This document shows positions 1-8,874 of a stretch of 64,000 nucleotides of DNA, piece by piece (position 1 is the stretch's first letter; each line of letters opens with the position of its first letter). Origin of the DNA: Micromonospora saelicesensis (lineage in GTDB: Bacteria > Actinomycetota > Actinomycetes > Mycobacteriales > Micromonosporaceae); NCBI RefSeq assembly GCF_900091575.1, contig NZ_FMCR01000001.1:868001-932000 (forward strand), read 5' to 3'. The notes under the pieces were generated by a model, which was not told where the DNA came from, ran no database searches, and saw only the letters and a program-made list of their open reading frames with translations. A program made the position numbers and the translations under genes.

Positions 1-184
1 CACACCTCGCAGTCAGCTATCGGGTCGGAAATACCCCGAACCGCATGAAACATGCCGGGCCAGAGCGGCGGGAAGGCCCACTGGGCCGGTGGCACATCCC
101 CGTTTCGTGACTCCCGGGCCACTGACGGCATGATCATGGAGCCTGGAGGGGCAGCGACAGCCAGATCCCGAGAAGGAGGTGCCC

Positions 185-1447
185 GTGCCGGACGCGGACG
201 AACTCGTCGCCAACGCGCTCGCGGCGGTGCGCGGCACTGACGTACGGCAGGCCGAACGGCAGCTGGACCAACTGATGGTCGGCACCGGCGCCGCGGACGG
301 CACCACGGCGGTGGACGCCGCTCTGCTGCGTCGCCTGGTCCGCGGCCTGGGCCGGCTGTGGCCGCGCGGCTGGCAGCCGGTCGACGTGGACCGGATCACC
401 AGTCGACGGCTCGACGCCCGCGCGGCCCGGCTGGTCCGTGCCGCGATGGGCGCCCAGCGGCGCGACCAGGCCGAGCCGGTCCCGGCCTGGTGGGACGACC
501 AGCTACGCGACCTGGTGGCCACCGAGGGCGGTGCCGACGGCAGCGTGTTGGCCGGCTGGGCCAGCCGGGAGGGTCTGGACCGGGCCGACGCGCTCCGCGC
601 GGCCGTGGACACTCTAGCGCTGGTGGAGAGCCTGCCGCCGATCGCGGTGCTGCGCCCACCGCCGGGCACGAGCGGCGCGGCACTGCCCCGCACGGCGGGC
701 ACGGCTCGCAGCGGGTCACCGATGCTGGATCGGGTACGGGCGCTCCTGGCGAAGGCCGAGTCGACCACCTTCCCGGCGGAGGCGGAGGCGTTGACCGGGA
801 AGGCCCAGGAGCTGATCGCCCGGCACAGCATCGACGAGGCGCTGCTGGCGGCCGGGTCGGAGCGCGGGGACCTGCCCGGCGGCGTCCGCCTGAGCACCGA
901 CGCCCCGTACGCGGGCGCGAAGGCGCTGCTGGTGCAGGAGGTGGCGGCGGCTAACCGGTGCGAGGCGGTCTGGTCCGACGATCTGGGCTTCGCCACAGTG
1001 CTGGGCTGGCCGGCCGATCTGGTGGCGGTGGAGTTGCTCTACACGTCGCTGCTGGTCCAGGCCACAGCGGCGATGCTGCGTGGGCGTGCCGAGCGCCGGC
1101 CGGGGTCGGGGCGACGGACGAAGGTCTGGGACGAGTCCTTCCTCAACGCGTTCGCGCTGCGGATCGGCGAGCGGCTGCGGGCGGCAACCGACGCGGCGAC
1201 CAACGCGGCGGACCAGGCGGCGGCCGAGACGGCCGGGGCGGAACGGCTGTTGCCGGTGCTCGCGGCGCGGGGCGAGGCGGTCCGGGAGCGGTTGGACACG
1301 CTCTTTCCCGGCGTCACCCGGCACCGGCTCAGCGTGCGCGACGCCGAGGGCTGGTCGTCCGGCACCTCGGCCGCCGACCGGGCTTCGCTGGACGTCGGCG
1401 GCGCCCGGAAGCCCCGACAGGTGCCCGGCCGACCCGATCCGCGCTGA
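185..1447 (+). CDS. DUF2786 domain protein
   Basis: A cytosolic protein of about 420 residues with a DUF2786 segment near its middle. It starts at MLDRVRALLAKAESTTFPAE (about residue 180), followed by AEALTGKAQELIARHSID. The family is common in actinomycetes and has no settled function. There is no signal peptide and no membrane segment. The open frame reaches a GTG at 179, but the strong AAGGAGG at 173-179 overlaps that codon, so the GTG at 185, five bases after the ribosome site, is the better start. It stands alone, and 138 bases separate it from the next gene. Confidence 0.8.
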   Translation: MPDADELVANALAAVRGTDVRQAERQLDQLMVGTGAADGTTAVDAALLRRLVRGLGRLWPRGWQPVDVDRITSRRLDARAARLVRAAMGAQRRDQAEPVPAWWDDQLRDLVATEGGADGSVLAGWASREGLDRADALRAAVDTLALVESLPPIAVLRPPPGTSGAALPRTAGTARSGSPMLDRVRALLAKAESTTFPAEAEALTGKAQELIARHSIDEALLAAGSERGDLPGGVRLSTDAPYAGAKALLVQEVAAANRCEAVWSDDLGFATVLGWPADLVAVELLYTSLLVQATAAMLRGRAERRPGSGRRTKVWDESFLNAFALRIGERLRAATDAATNAADQAAAETAGAERLLPVLAARGEAVRERLDTLFPGVTRHRLSVRDAEGWSSGTSAADRASLDVGGARKPRQVPGRPDPR

Positions 1448-1585
1448 ACCGTCCGGCGTGGGAACGCCCCCGGCTGATGTTTCTGCGATTTTCTTCGGTA
1501 CGCGGTAGGGATCGGGGGAACGGCTCCGACCCTCCGGTGAGTCGCGCCCCGATCGGGGTGCGACCAGAGCCTGAGGAGCATCGCC

Positions 1586-1951
1586 GTGAAGTACATGCTG
1601 CTGATCTGGAACCGGCCCGGCTTCACCGAGGAGCTGAGCGAGCAGGATCGCACCGCCCTCTTCGGTGAGGTCGACGAGATCATGAAGGAGCTGACCGAGA
1701 CCGGCGAGCTGATCGGCGGCCAGGCGTTGGCCAATCCGTCGCAGACGTTGACGGTCCGGCTCGTGGACGGCAGTCCCGACGTCCTCGACGGCCCGTTCAT
1801 GGAGAGCAAGGAGCAGTTCGCCGGTTACCTCGCCGTCGACTGCGACACCCCGCAACGGGCTGCCGAGATCGCCGCCCGCTGGCCGGACGTCCGGTACGGC
1901 GGCGCGATGGAGGTCCGCCCGATCATGGACGAGGCCGGGACGGAGATGTGA
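1586..1951 (+). CDS. YCII/DGPF-domain protein
   Basis: A 121-residue single-domain protein of the YCII-related (DGPF) family. It opens with MKYMLLIW and carries the diagnostic VLDGPFMESKEQFAGYLAVD at residues 67-86. DGPF proteins have a ferredoxin-like fold related to YciI and are typically encoded next to ECF sigma factors of group ECF42. The stop overlaps the start of the sigma gene (ATGA at 1948-1951), so the two are translationally coupled. GAGGAGCATCGCC before the ATG supplies a ribosome site. Whether it is a regulator, an enzyme or a target of the sigma factor is not known. Confidence 0.9.
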   Translation: MKYMLLIWNRPGFTEELSEQDRTALFGEVDEIMKELTETGELIGGQALANPSQTLTVRLVDGSPDVLDGPFMESKEQFAGYLAVDCDTPQRAAEIAARWPDVRYGGAMEVRPIMDEAGTEM

Positions 1952-3201
1952 CCGAGGACCGGACGGTCGAGGATCTGCTGCGCACGTTCGCGCCGCAGGT
2001 CCTCGGCCTGCTGGTCCGTCGGCATGGACAGTTCGACAGGTGCGAGGACGCGGTCCAGGAGGCGCTGCTCGCCGCCGCGACGCAGTGGCCCGGGCAGGGC
2101 GTACCGGACAACCCGCGCGCCTGGTTGCTCACCGTGGCCACCCGCCGGCTCACCGACGAGTGGCGCAGCGAAAGTGCGCGCCGGGACCGCGAGGTGGCGG
2201 TGGCGCGACGCGAGCCGGCGTACGCCGGGGTGGCGCCCGCGGCGGACGCGGAGCCCGCCGTTCCGGCCGACGACGACACCCTCACGCTGCTGTTCCTCTG
2301 CTGCCACCCGGCGCTGCCCGGATCGGCGCAGGTGGCGCTCACGCTGCGGGCGGTCGGCGGTCTCAGCACCGCCCAGATCGCCCGGGCGCACCTGCTGCCC
2401 GAGGCGACGATGAGTCAACGGATCCGGCGGGCCAAGCAGCGGATCGAGGCTGCCGGCGCAAGGTTCACCATGCCCGGGCCGGCCGAGCGGGGCGAGCGGC
2501 TTACAACGGTGCTGCGGGTGCTCTACCTGATCTTCAACGAGGGCTACACCGCGTCCAGTGGCCCGGACCTGCGCCGGGCCGAGCTGACCGGCGAGGCGAT
2601 CCGGTTGGCCCGCATCCTGCGCGGGCTGCTGCCCGACGACGGCGAGGTGGCCGGGCTGCTGGCGCTGATGCTGCTGACCGACGCGCACCGGGCGGCCCGG
2701 GTGGGACCCGACGGAGAGTTGGTCCCGCTGGCCGAGCAGGACCGTTCCCGGTGGGACGCCGTCGCCATCGCGGAGGGCGTCGCTCTGATCACCGAGGCGC
2801 TGACCTGGTCGCCGCCCGGCCCGTACCAGCTCCAGGCGGCGATCGCCGCGGTGCACGCCGAGGCGTCGACGGCGGCCGAGACGGACTGGCGGCAGATCGT
2901 CGCGCTCTACCGACTGCTGGCCCGGATCGCGCCGAACCCGATGGTCACCCTCAACCAGGCGGTGGCGGTGGCCATGGTCGACGGGCCCCAGGCCGGGCTC
3001 GCTCTGCTCACGCCGTTGGACGCCGACGAACGCACGGCCGGGCACCACCGGCTGGCCGCCGTCCGGGCTCACCTGTTGGAGCTGGCCGGGGAGGTCGGTG
3101 CGGCGCGGGAGGCATACCTGATGGCGGCGCGGGGCACCACGAGCCGGCCCGAGCAGCGCTACCTGGAGGTACGGGCAGCCCGGCTGGCCGGGCAGGGGTG
3201 A
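1948..3201 (+). CDS. ECF42-type RNA polymerase sigma factor
   Basis: A 417-residue extracytoplasmic-function sigma factor. Sigma-2 lies at about residues 10-75 (CEDAVQEALLAAATQWP, NPRAWLLTVATRRLTDEWR). Sigma-4 lies at about 125-175 (LRAVGGLSTAQIARAHLLPE, MSQRIRRAKQRI). A long C-terminal extension of about 230 residues matches the DUF6596/TPR-like tail of group ECF42. The family has no classical anti-sigma factor, and the tail and the neighbouring DGPF protein are thought to take part in control. GTG start, four-base overlap with the DGPF gene. No anti-sigma gene is visible nearby. Confidence 0.92.
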   Translation: MTEDRTVEDLLRTFAPQVLGLLVRRHGQFDRCEDAVQEALLAAATQWPGQGVPDNPRAWLLTVATRRLTDEWRSESARRDREVAVARREPAYAGVAPAADAEPAVPADDDTLTLLFLCCHPALPGSAQVALTLRAVGGLSTAQIARAHLLPEATMSQRIRRAKQRIEAAGARFTMPGPAERGERLTTVLRVLYLIFNEGYTASSGPDLRRAELTGEAIRLARILRGLLPDDGEVAGLLALMLLTDAHRAARVGPDGELVPLAEQDRSRWDAVAIAEGVALITEALTWSPPGPYQLQAAIAAVHAEASTAAETDWRQIVALYRLLARIAPNPMVTLNQAVAVAMVDGPQAGLALLTPLDADERTAGHHRLAAVRAHLLELAGEVGAAREAYLMAARGTTSRPEQRYLEVRAARLAGQG

Positions 3202-3292
3202 CCCACGTCGTCTTGCCGTTCTGGCAACAATCTTTGCGCATCGCCCGGTCGCCGGTCACAGTCGTGGCCGACGCGCGAAGGAGCAGGCACAG

Positions 3293-3949
3293 ATGACCGA
3301 GCAGCACGAGTTCGACAAGGACTACTGGGAACGGCACTGGCACCAGGCGCAGCACGACCGTCCCGGCGCGATGAGCACGAGTCCCGCGCACCCTTACCTG
3401 GCCCGGGAGATCGGCGCTCTGGTGCCGGGCTCGGCGCTGGACGCCGGGTGCGGCGCGGGCGCCGAGGCGATCTCGCTCGCCGCCCACGGCTGGCAGGTCA
3501 CCGCCGTCGACATCGCCCCCGTTGCCCTCGCTCGGGCCGCCGAACGCGCGACGCAGAGCGGGGTCTCCGAACGCGTGCGGTGGGTGGAGGCGGACCTGAC
3601 GGCCTGGGCCCCGGACACCCGGTTCGACCTGGTCACGACGCATTACGCGCACCCCGCGATGCCGCAGTTGGCCTTCTACGACCGCATCGCCGGTTGGGTG
3701 GCGCCCGGCGGCACCCTCCTGATCGTCGGGCACCTGCACACCTCGGAGGCAGGCGAACAGGGGCACGGACACGGCCACGGACACGGGCACCACCCGCCCG
3801 ACGAGGCATCGGTGACCCTCGCGGACATCACCGCCGGCCTGGACAGCAGCACCTGGGAGATCGTCACCGCCGAGGAGCACCGCCGCACGATGCCGGGCCG
3901 GGAGGTCCCGCTGTACGACGTGGTCGTACGCGCCACCCGACGCCCCTGA
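3293..3949 (+). CDS. SAM-dependent methyltransferase with His/Gly tract
   Basis: A 218-residue class I methyltransferase. Motif I is ALDAGCGAGAEAISLA (about residues 47-62), with an acidic residue after strand 2 (VTAVDIAP) and a motif II-like region at about 98-115. The substrate is unknown. Residues about 157-167 are an alternating HGHGHGHGHH stretch on a predicted surface loop, made by a near-perfect GGACAC/GGCCAC hexamer repeat. Such a tract could bind Ni, Zn or Cu, or simply be repeat slippage. Start ATG after GGAGCAGGCACAG. It looks monocistronic and ends at a terminator shared with the convergent hydrolase gene. Confidence 0.85.
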   Translation: MTEQHEFDKDYWERHWHQAQHDRPGAMSTSPAHPYLAREIGALVPGSALDAGCGAGAEAISLAAHGWQVTAVDIAPVALARAAERATQSGVSERVRWVEADLTAWAPDTRFDLVTTHYAHPAMPQLAFYDRIAGWVAPGGTLLIVGHLHTSEAGEQGHGHGHGHGHHPPDEASVTLADITAGLDSSTWEIVTAEEHRRTMPGREVPLYDVVVRATRRP

Positions 3950-3957
3950 GCACACCG

Positions 3958-3990
3958 CTGCCGACCGCCGGGCGTCCCGGCGGCCGGCAG
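3958..3990. terminator. Bidirectional hairpin terminator
   Basis: Two 15-base arms (3958-3972 and 3976-3990) with a three-base loop and a single A-C mismatch sit between two convergent genes. There is no T tract, as is usual in high-GC actinomycetes. Confidence 0.6.
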
Positions 3991-3996
3991 TGGCGG

Positions 3997-5457
3997 TCAC
4001 ACCTCGGGTTCGACGGCCGGGCAGCTGGCGCCCCGGGCGGGCACCACCTGACCGATCAGGTACGAGTCGACGGCTCGTTGCACGCACGGGCTGCTGCTGT
4101 AGCTGCCGTGCCCCCACCCCTGGTAGGTGAGTACCGCGCCGTGCCGGCCCAACTGTCGCGCCACGTTGCGCGCCCAGTCGTAGCCCGTGGCCGGGTCGTG
4201 CACTGTGGCGGCGAGCAGCAGCGGCACGTCGGTGTGGACCCGTAGCCGATGCTGCGGGTTGGCCACCGGCGTCGGGGTGCCCAGGCAGGTGACCAGGGCG
4301 AACAGCGCCGGCGGGTAGCGCAGGTCCGGCGCGAGCCGGGCCGCCCGGCGCAGATGTCCGACGTACTCGCTGTAGTCGCGGACCGGCAGGCTCCAGTCCT
4401 GACAGAAAACCGCGAAGGGGTACGGAGCCACGGCCTCGTCCGCCAGGGCGGGGGCGCTCGGCGTGATGGCGGTGCCCTCCAGCCGGACGATCCACTCGGC
4501 CAGCCCTGGCCACCGCCACGTGTCGTAGAGCTTCTTGTGGGCGAGGCGGCTCAGCTCGAACGGGGCGAGCGCGGCCCCGGCCCGGTCCGGGTCGGTCAGC
4601 GAACCACGCTCGGCCCGAGCGTGCAGCCCGGCCCAGATCGCCCGGACGTCGCGACTGTGCAGGACGCAGTCGGCCGAGCGCGCGCACCAGGCAAGGAACT
4701 CGTCGAACGCTCCCTCCGCGGTGACGGCCTGGCTGTCCAGGAAGGCCCGGGTGCCGACGCTGTGGTCCATCGTGGCCTCCAGCACCATGGCCCGGACCCG
4801 GTCGGGGTACAGCTCGGCGTACCGCTGCCCGAGCAGGGTGCCGTACGAGCTGCCGTGGAAGGTCAACTGCCGTTCGCCGAGCGCGGCGCGGACCGCGTCC
4901 AGGTCGCGGGCGGCGCTGGTGGTGTCCACGTGGTCGTAGAGCGCTCCGGTACGGGCCCGGCAGTCGGCGCGCAGCAGCGCGTTGTTGGCCAGCACGGCGT
5001 CGAACTGGGCCTGATCGGCGATCAGCTGTGGTTGCCGCGCGAGCAGCTCCCGGGCGCAGACCACCGGGCGGCTGCCGCCGGTGCCGCGTGGGTCGAAGCT
5101 GACGATGTCGAACCGGGCACGCAGGTCGGCGCTGAACCGGGAGCTGCCGTTGACCACCCGGTCGACCCCGCTGTCGCCCGGTCCTCCGGGGCCGAAGACC
5201 AGCGCACCTTCCCGGGTGGCCGGGTCGGCGACCCGGCGGGCCAGCGACAGGTCGAAGCGCTCACCCCGGGGACGGTTCCAGTCCACCGGCAGCGACAGGG
5301 TTCCGCACTCGGCGCTGGTGTCCGCGGCGCAGGGCCGCCAGTCGATCGTCGGAACGGGCTGTGGTCGGGCGACGGCCGGGCTCGCCGGGGTCAGGCCGGC
5401 GGCCGTCAGGGCCAGGGCGACCGCCCAGCCGACGGCGGATTTGCGTACGCGCAGCAT
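3997..5457 (-). CDS. Secreted alpha/beta hydrolase, tripeptidyl aminopeptidase type
   Basis: A 486-residue exported hydrolase. Residues 1-30 are a signal peptide (MLRVRKSAVGWAVALALTAAG, then an Ala-rich cleavage region). The nucleophile elbow is GSSYG (about residue 200), an acid is in VHDPATGY, and the histidine is in GWGHGSY. The last 100 residues match the TAP-like C-terminal domain of the Streptomyces SlpD/SlpE and tripeptidyl aminopeptidase families, which remove N-terminal peptides or cleave small esters outside the cell. Cysteines in LVTCLGTP and the C-terminal CPAVEPEV could form disulphides. The ribosome site GAGGAGAGGAC precedes the ATG. The actual substrate cannot be read from sequence. 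Confidence 0.88.
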   Translation of the reverse strand: MLRVRKSAVGWAVALALTAAGLTPASPAVARPQPVPTIDWRPCAADTSAECGTLSLPVDWNRPRGERFDLSLARRVADPATREGALVFGPGGPGDSGVDRVVNGSSRFSADLRARFDIVSFDPRGTGGSRPVVCARELLARQPQLIADQAQFDAVLANNALLRADCRARTGALYDHVDTTSAARDLDAVRAALGERQLTFHGSSYGTLLGQRYAELYPDRVRAMVLEATMDHSVGTRAFLDSQAVTAEGAFDEFLAWCARSADCVLHSRDVRAIWAGLHARAERGSLTDPDRAGAALAPFELSRLAHKKLYDTWRWPGLAEWIVRLEGTAITPSAPALADEAVAPYPFAVFCQDWSLPVRDYSEYVGHLRRAARLAPDLRYPPALFALVTCLGTPTPVANPQHRLRVHTDVPLLLAATVHDPATGYDWARNVARQLGRHGAVLTYQGWGHGSYSSSPCVQRAVDSYLIGQVVPARGASCPAVEPEV

Positions 5458-5582
5458 GAGGTGCTGTCCTCTCCTCGAAGGAGCGTTGCCGGTGAAACTC
5501 GCCCACTGGGCGAGGCGATGCTGCTTCCACCCGGGCCGTCGAGTAGCCGCTCGACGGCCCGGGGCCGCTCTCGTCCGCCGGG

Positions 5583-5852
5583 TCAGTCGACCTCGCGCAG
5601 GACGCGTTCGAGCGTGGTCATCCGGGTCTCCATCCCGCCCAGCCGACCGTCCATCGCCGCGAGCAGTCGGGCGTTCTCCGCCTGGGCCTGAGCTGCCGTC
5701 TCGGCGAGCCGGCGGTAGTCGTCCGCCCGGTCCGCCTCGTACCGGGCCCGCCGGGTCTTGGCGAGCTGTACGACGGTCACCGTGACCACACTGATCAGGA
5801 AGGCGAAGATGCCGATCGCGCCGACCACCTCGGTCCAGTCGTGCTCGCTCAT
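5583..5852 (-). CDS. Small membrane-anchored coiled-coil protein
   Basis: An 89-residue protein with one N-terminal membrane helix (residues 10-31, VVGAIGIFAFLISVVTVTVV). An amphipathic Ala/Glu/Arg-rich stretch follows (about 36-89) and should form a coiled coil. No family is recognised. Its ATG overlaps the stop of the ArsR-type gene upstream (ATGA, 5849-5852), so the pair is one coupled unit. It may act as a membrane partner or target of that regulator, but this is inferred from position only. Confidence 0.75.
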   Translation of the reverse strand: MSEHDWTEVVGAIGIFAFLISVVTVTVVQLAKTRRARYEADRADDYRRLAETAAQAQAENARLLAAMDGRLGGMETRMTTLERVLREVD

Positions 5853-6196
5853 CGCTGTGCTCCCGGCTGCTCGCCCGAGTCGGGCGCTGTCAGCGTCTCG
5901 ACCGCGGCCGCGATGACCCCGGGGGTGAGTGTGAGCACGAACGGCTCCACCTCGTAGTAGTTCATGGCCTTCCCGTCCTCCGACAACTCCAGGCGGGCGG
6001 TGACCAGCCCGGCCGCCGCCAGCTTCCGTAGGTGGACCTGCAACAGCGCTCGGCTGATGCCCAGTTGCCGGGCCAGCCCGCTGACGTACGCACGCTCGCG
6101 GGCCAACGCGGCGACGACCCGCAGCCGGTGCGGGTTGGCCAGGGTGGCCAGGACCCGGACCAGGTCGTCGCCGGTCGGCGGTGAGGCGGTGCTCAT
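5849..6196 (-). CDS. ArsR-type winged-helix regulator
   Basis: A 115-residue protein with an ArsR/HTH_20-like winged helix (LATLANPHRLRVVAALAR then YVSGLARQLGISRALLQVHLRKLAAAGLV). No cysteine cluster typical of metal-sensing ArsR proteins is present, so the ligand is unknown. An in-frame ATG at 6211 lacks a ribosome site. The ATG at 6196 (MSTASPP) has AAGGG seven bases upstream and is preferred. Its last codon overlaps the start of the coiled-coil membrane gene. Autoregulation is likely by analogy, but no clear palindrome was found in front of it. Confidence 0.8.
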   Translation of the reverse strand: MSTASPPTGDDLVRVLATLANPHRLRVVAALARERAYVSGLARQLGISRALLQVHLRKLAAAGLVTARLELSEDGKAMNYYEVEPFVLTLTPGVIAAAVETLTAPDSGEQPGAQR

Positions 6197-6307
6197 AACC
6201 AGCCCTTGCACATGCCAAGGAAAGTTAGCAGGTACCGGCGCATTGCGGTGCGGGACGAAAGCGGAATCAGGGGGATCTCAGGGTCGACGAAAGAGGCCGG
6301 ACACACA

Positions 6308-6344
6308 GCACGCCGGGCCGGTGATGATCACCGGCCCGGCGTGC
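6308..6344. terminator. Strong hairpin terminator
   Basis: A perfect 17-base-pair stem (6308-6324 with 6328-6344) and a TGA loop lie just downstream of the CsbD-like gene on the minus strand. It probably ends that transcript. Confidence 0.7.
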
Positions 6345-6359
6345 GGGTTACGTCGTACG

Positions 6360-6533
6360 TCAGCTCTTGAAGGCGTCCTTGATCTTCTCGCCCGCCTGCT
6401 TGAGCTTGGCGGTGGACTGGTCAGCGCGACCCTCCGCCTCCAACTGCTCGTTGTCGGTGGCCCGACCGGCGCCTTCCTTCAGCTTGCCGGTCGTGTCCTC
6501 GGTGGCGTTGTTGATCTTGTCGTCGATACCCAT
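6360..6533 (-). CDS. CsbD family stress protein
   Basis: A 57-residue hydrophilic Lys/Glu/Ala-rich protein of the CsbD family (MGIDDKINNATEDTTGKLKE, then GRADQSTAKLKQAGEKIKDA). CsbD proteins are induced by general stress in bacteria and have no known biochemical activity. They are helical and probably partly disordered. The frame extends upstream to 6575, but AATGGAGGTTGGCA immediately before the ATG at 6533 fixes the start. It is monocistronic, with its own hairpin terminator. Confidence 0.9.
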   Translation of the reverse strand: MGIDDKINNATEDTTGKLKEGAGRATDNEQLEAEGRADQSTAKLKQAGEKIKDAFKS

Positions 6534-6615
6534 TGCCAACCTCCATTGCAAGCATTGCAAGCGTCGTACAACCACAGAGGTACCCCGGTCGTCACCGACC
6601 CAACCATTACCGTCG

Positions 6616-8862
6616 TCACAGATCGGCAGCGGCCGAACGGAACCGACGCAGCCGCAGGCTGTTGGCCACCACGAAGACCGAGGACAGCGCCATCGTGGCG
6701 CCGGCGATCATCGGGTTGAGCAGCCCGGCGGCGGCCAACGGCAGGGCCGCCACGTTGTAGCCGAACGCCCAGAACAGGTTGCCCCGGATGATGCCGAGCG
6801 TGCGTCGGGACAACCGGATGGCGTCCACCGCCGCGTCCAGGTCGCCCCGGACGAGGGTGAGGTCGGCCGCCTCGATCGCCACGTCGGCGCCGGTGCCCAT
6901 GGCCAGCCCCAGGTCGGCCTGGGCCAGCGCCGGGGCGTCGTTGACCCCGTCACCGACCATCGCCACCGACCGCCCCTCGGCCTGGAGCCGCTTGATCACG
7001 TCGACCTTTCCGGCCGGCAGCACCTCGGCGATCACCTCGTCGACGCCCACCTCGGCGGCGACCGCGCGAGCCACTGTGGGGTTGTCCCCGGTCAGCAGGA
7101 CCGGGGTCAGCCCCAGCCCGCGCAGCCGAGCCACCGCCGCCCGGCTGGTCGGCCGGACCACGTCGGCGACCGTGAGCACCCCCCGGGCCTGTCCGTCCCA
7201 GCCGGCGACGATCGCCGTACGGCCGGCGGCCTCCGCGTCGCGCACGGCCCACTCGACCTCCGGCGGCACGTCGATCTCGCGCTCGCGCAGCAGCCGAACC
7301 CGGCCGACCAGCACGGCCCGCCCGTCGACAATGCCGGTCACCCCCAGCCCTTCGAGGTTGCCGAAGGCGGTCACCGGGGGCAGCGCGCCCGCGTCGGTGG
7401 CAGCGGCCGCGACCGCACGGGCGATCGGGTGCTCGGAGGCGGCCTCCACCGCCCCGGCGAGCCGGAGCAGCTCGGCCCGGTCCACACCGCTTGCCGGCAC
7501 CGCGTCCACCAGGGTCATCCGGCCGGTCGTCACGGTGCCGGTCTTGTCGAGGACCACGGTGTCCACCCGGCGGGTCGACTCCAGCACCTCCGGGCCCTTG
7601 ATCAGCACGCCGAGCTGGGCGCCCCGACCGGTGCCGACCAGCAGCGCCGTCGGGGTGGCCAGGCCGAGCGCGCACGGACAGGCGATGATCAGCACGGCCA
7701 CGGCGGCGGTGAACGCGGCGGTCGGGCCGGCCCCGGTGCCGAGCCACCAGCCGAGCGTGCCGATGGCGAGGGTGATGACGATCGGCACGAAGACCCCGGA
7801 GATCCGGTCCGCCAGCCGCTGCACGGCCGCCTTGCCGCTCTGCGCCTGCTCCACCAGGTCGGCCATCCGGGAGAGCTGGGTGTCCGCGCCGACCCGGGTG
7901 GCGGTGACGATCAGCCGCCCGCCCGCGTTGATCGTGGCGCCGACCACGCCGTCACCGGGGGCGACCTCGACCGGCACCGACTCACCGGTGAGCATGCTGG
8001 CGTCGACAGCGGAAGTGCCCTCGTCGACCACTCCGTCGGTGGCGATCTTCTCCCCGGGGCGGACCACGAACCGGTCACCGACGGCGAGCCGGTCCACGGG
8101 GATCAGGGTCTCCACGCCGTCACGCAGCACCGTCACGTCCTTGGCGCCGAGGTCGAGCAGGGCGCGCAGGGCGGCGCCGGCAGTCCGCTTGGACCGGGCC
8201 TCGAAGTAGCGACCGGCCAGGATGAACACGGTGACCCCGGCGGCCGCCTCCAGGTAGATGTTGCCGGCGCCGTCGGTCCGGGTGATGTCGAAGCGGAACG
8301 GGTGCGTCATGCCGGGCATTCCCGCATCACCCAGGAAGAGCGCCCAGAGCGACCAGCCGAACGCGGCCAGGGTGCCGAGGGACACCAGGGTGTCCATGGT
8401 GGCCGCGCCGTGTCGCAGGTTGGTCCAGGCGGCCCGGTGGAACGGCAGCCCACCCCAGACCACCACCGGGGCGGCCAGGGTCAGCGACAACCATTGCCAG
8501 TAGTCGAACTGCCAGGCCGGGACCATGGCCAGCAGGACCACCGGCACGCTCAGGGCCACCGACACCCAGAGCCGGGTACGCGGTCCCCGCAACGGGTCCA
8601 CCGGGGGTTCCGCGCTGGGCGGGGCCGGCAGCGCCGCCGTGTAACCGGTCTTCTGCACGGTCCCGATCAGGTCGTCCGGCGTGACGCCGTCGGCGTACCG
8701 GACAGTGGCCTTCTCGGTGGCGTAGTTGACGGTGGCGCTCACCCCGTCCATCCGGTTGAGCTTCTTCTCGATCCGGGCGGCGCACGCGGCGCAGGTCATC
8801 CCGCCGATCGCCAGTTCGATCCGGTTCGGCGCCTCAGGTAGCGGTCTGCTGGTGGTGGTCAT
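6616..8862 (-). CDS. copA: Copper-translocating P1B-type ATPase
   Basis: A 748-residue P1B ATPase. It has an N-terminal heavy-metal domain with C24-A-A-C27 (GMTCAAC), then paired membrane helices. The metal-site motif is C395-P-C397 in the sixth helix ([12 protein letters not shown]) and the phosphorylated Asp is D439 in [14 protein letters not shown] is the nucleotide-binding HP motif, and [20 protein letters not shown] is the hinge. CPC, the CopZ-like neighbour and the divergent csoR indicate Cu(I) export. It is the last gene of a three-gene minus-strand set, 12 bases after the His-rich exported protein. The length is normal for the family and all key residues are present. Confidence 0.95.
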   Translation of the reverse strand: MTTTSRPLPEAPNRIELAIGGMTCAACAARIEKKLNRMDGVSATVNYATEKATVRYADGVTPDDLIGTVQKTGYTAALPAPPSAEPPVDPLRGPRTRLWVSVALSVPVVLLAMVPAWQFDYWQWLSLTLAAPVVVWGGLPFHRAAWTNLRHGAATMDTLVSLGTLAAFGWSLWALFLGDAGMPGMTHPFRFDITRTDGAGNIYLEAAAGVTVFILAGRYFEARSKRTAGAALRALLDLGAKDVTVLRDGVETLIPVDRLAVGDRFVVRPGEKIATDGVVDEGTSAVDASMLTGESVPVEVAPGDGVVGATINAGGRLIVTATRVGADTQLSRMADLVEQAQSGKAAVQRLADRISGVFVPIVITLAIGTLGWWLGTGAGPTAAFTAAVAVLIIACPCALGLATPTALLVGTGRGAQLGVLIKGPEVLESTRRVDTVVLDKTGTVTTGRMTLVDAVPASGVDRAELLRLAGAVEAASEHPIARAVAAAATDAGALPPVTAFGNLEGLGVTGIVDGRAVLVGRVRLLREREIDVPPEVEWAVRDAEAAGRTAIVAGWDGQARGVLTVADVVRPTSRAAVARLRGLGLTPVLLTGDNPTVARAVAAEVGVDEVIAEVLPAGKVDVIKRLQAEGRSVAMVGDGVNDAPALAQADLGLAMGTGADVAIEAADLTLVRGDLDAAVDAIRLSRRTLGIIRGNLFWAFGYNVAALPLAAAGLLNPMIAGATMALSSVFVVANSLRLRRFRSAAADL

Positions 8863-8874
8863 CGTCTGGTCCCG

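Noticed and set aside
13..996. 327-residue minus-strand frame opposite the DUF2786 gene
   Set aside because: Ser/Arg/Ala-rich product with no family resemblance and no ribosome site, lying opposite a clear gene. It is a GC-rich antisense shadow.
1825..3072. 415-residue frame opposite the sigma factor gene
   Set aside because: Gly/Arg/Gln/His-rich shadow of the ECF42 coding sequence.
6367..8841. 824-residue plus-strand frame opposite copA
   Set aside because: Low-complexity product and exact antisense of a well supported ATPase.
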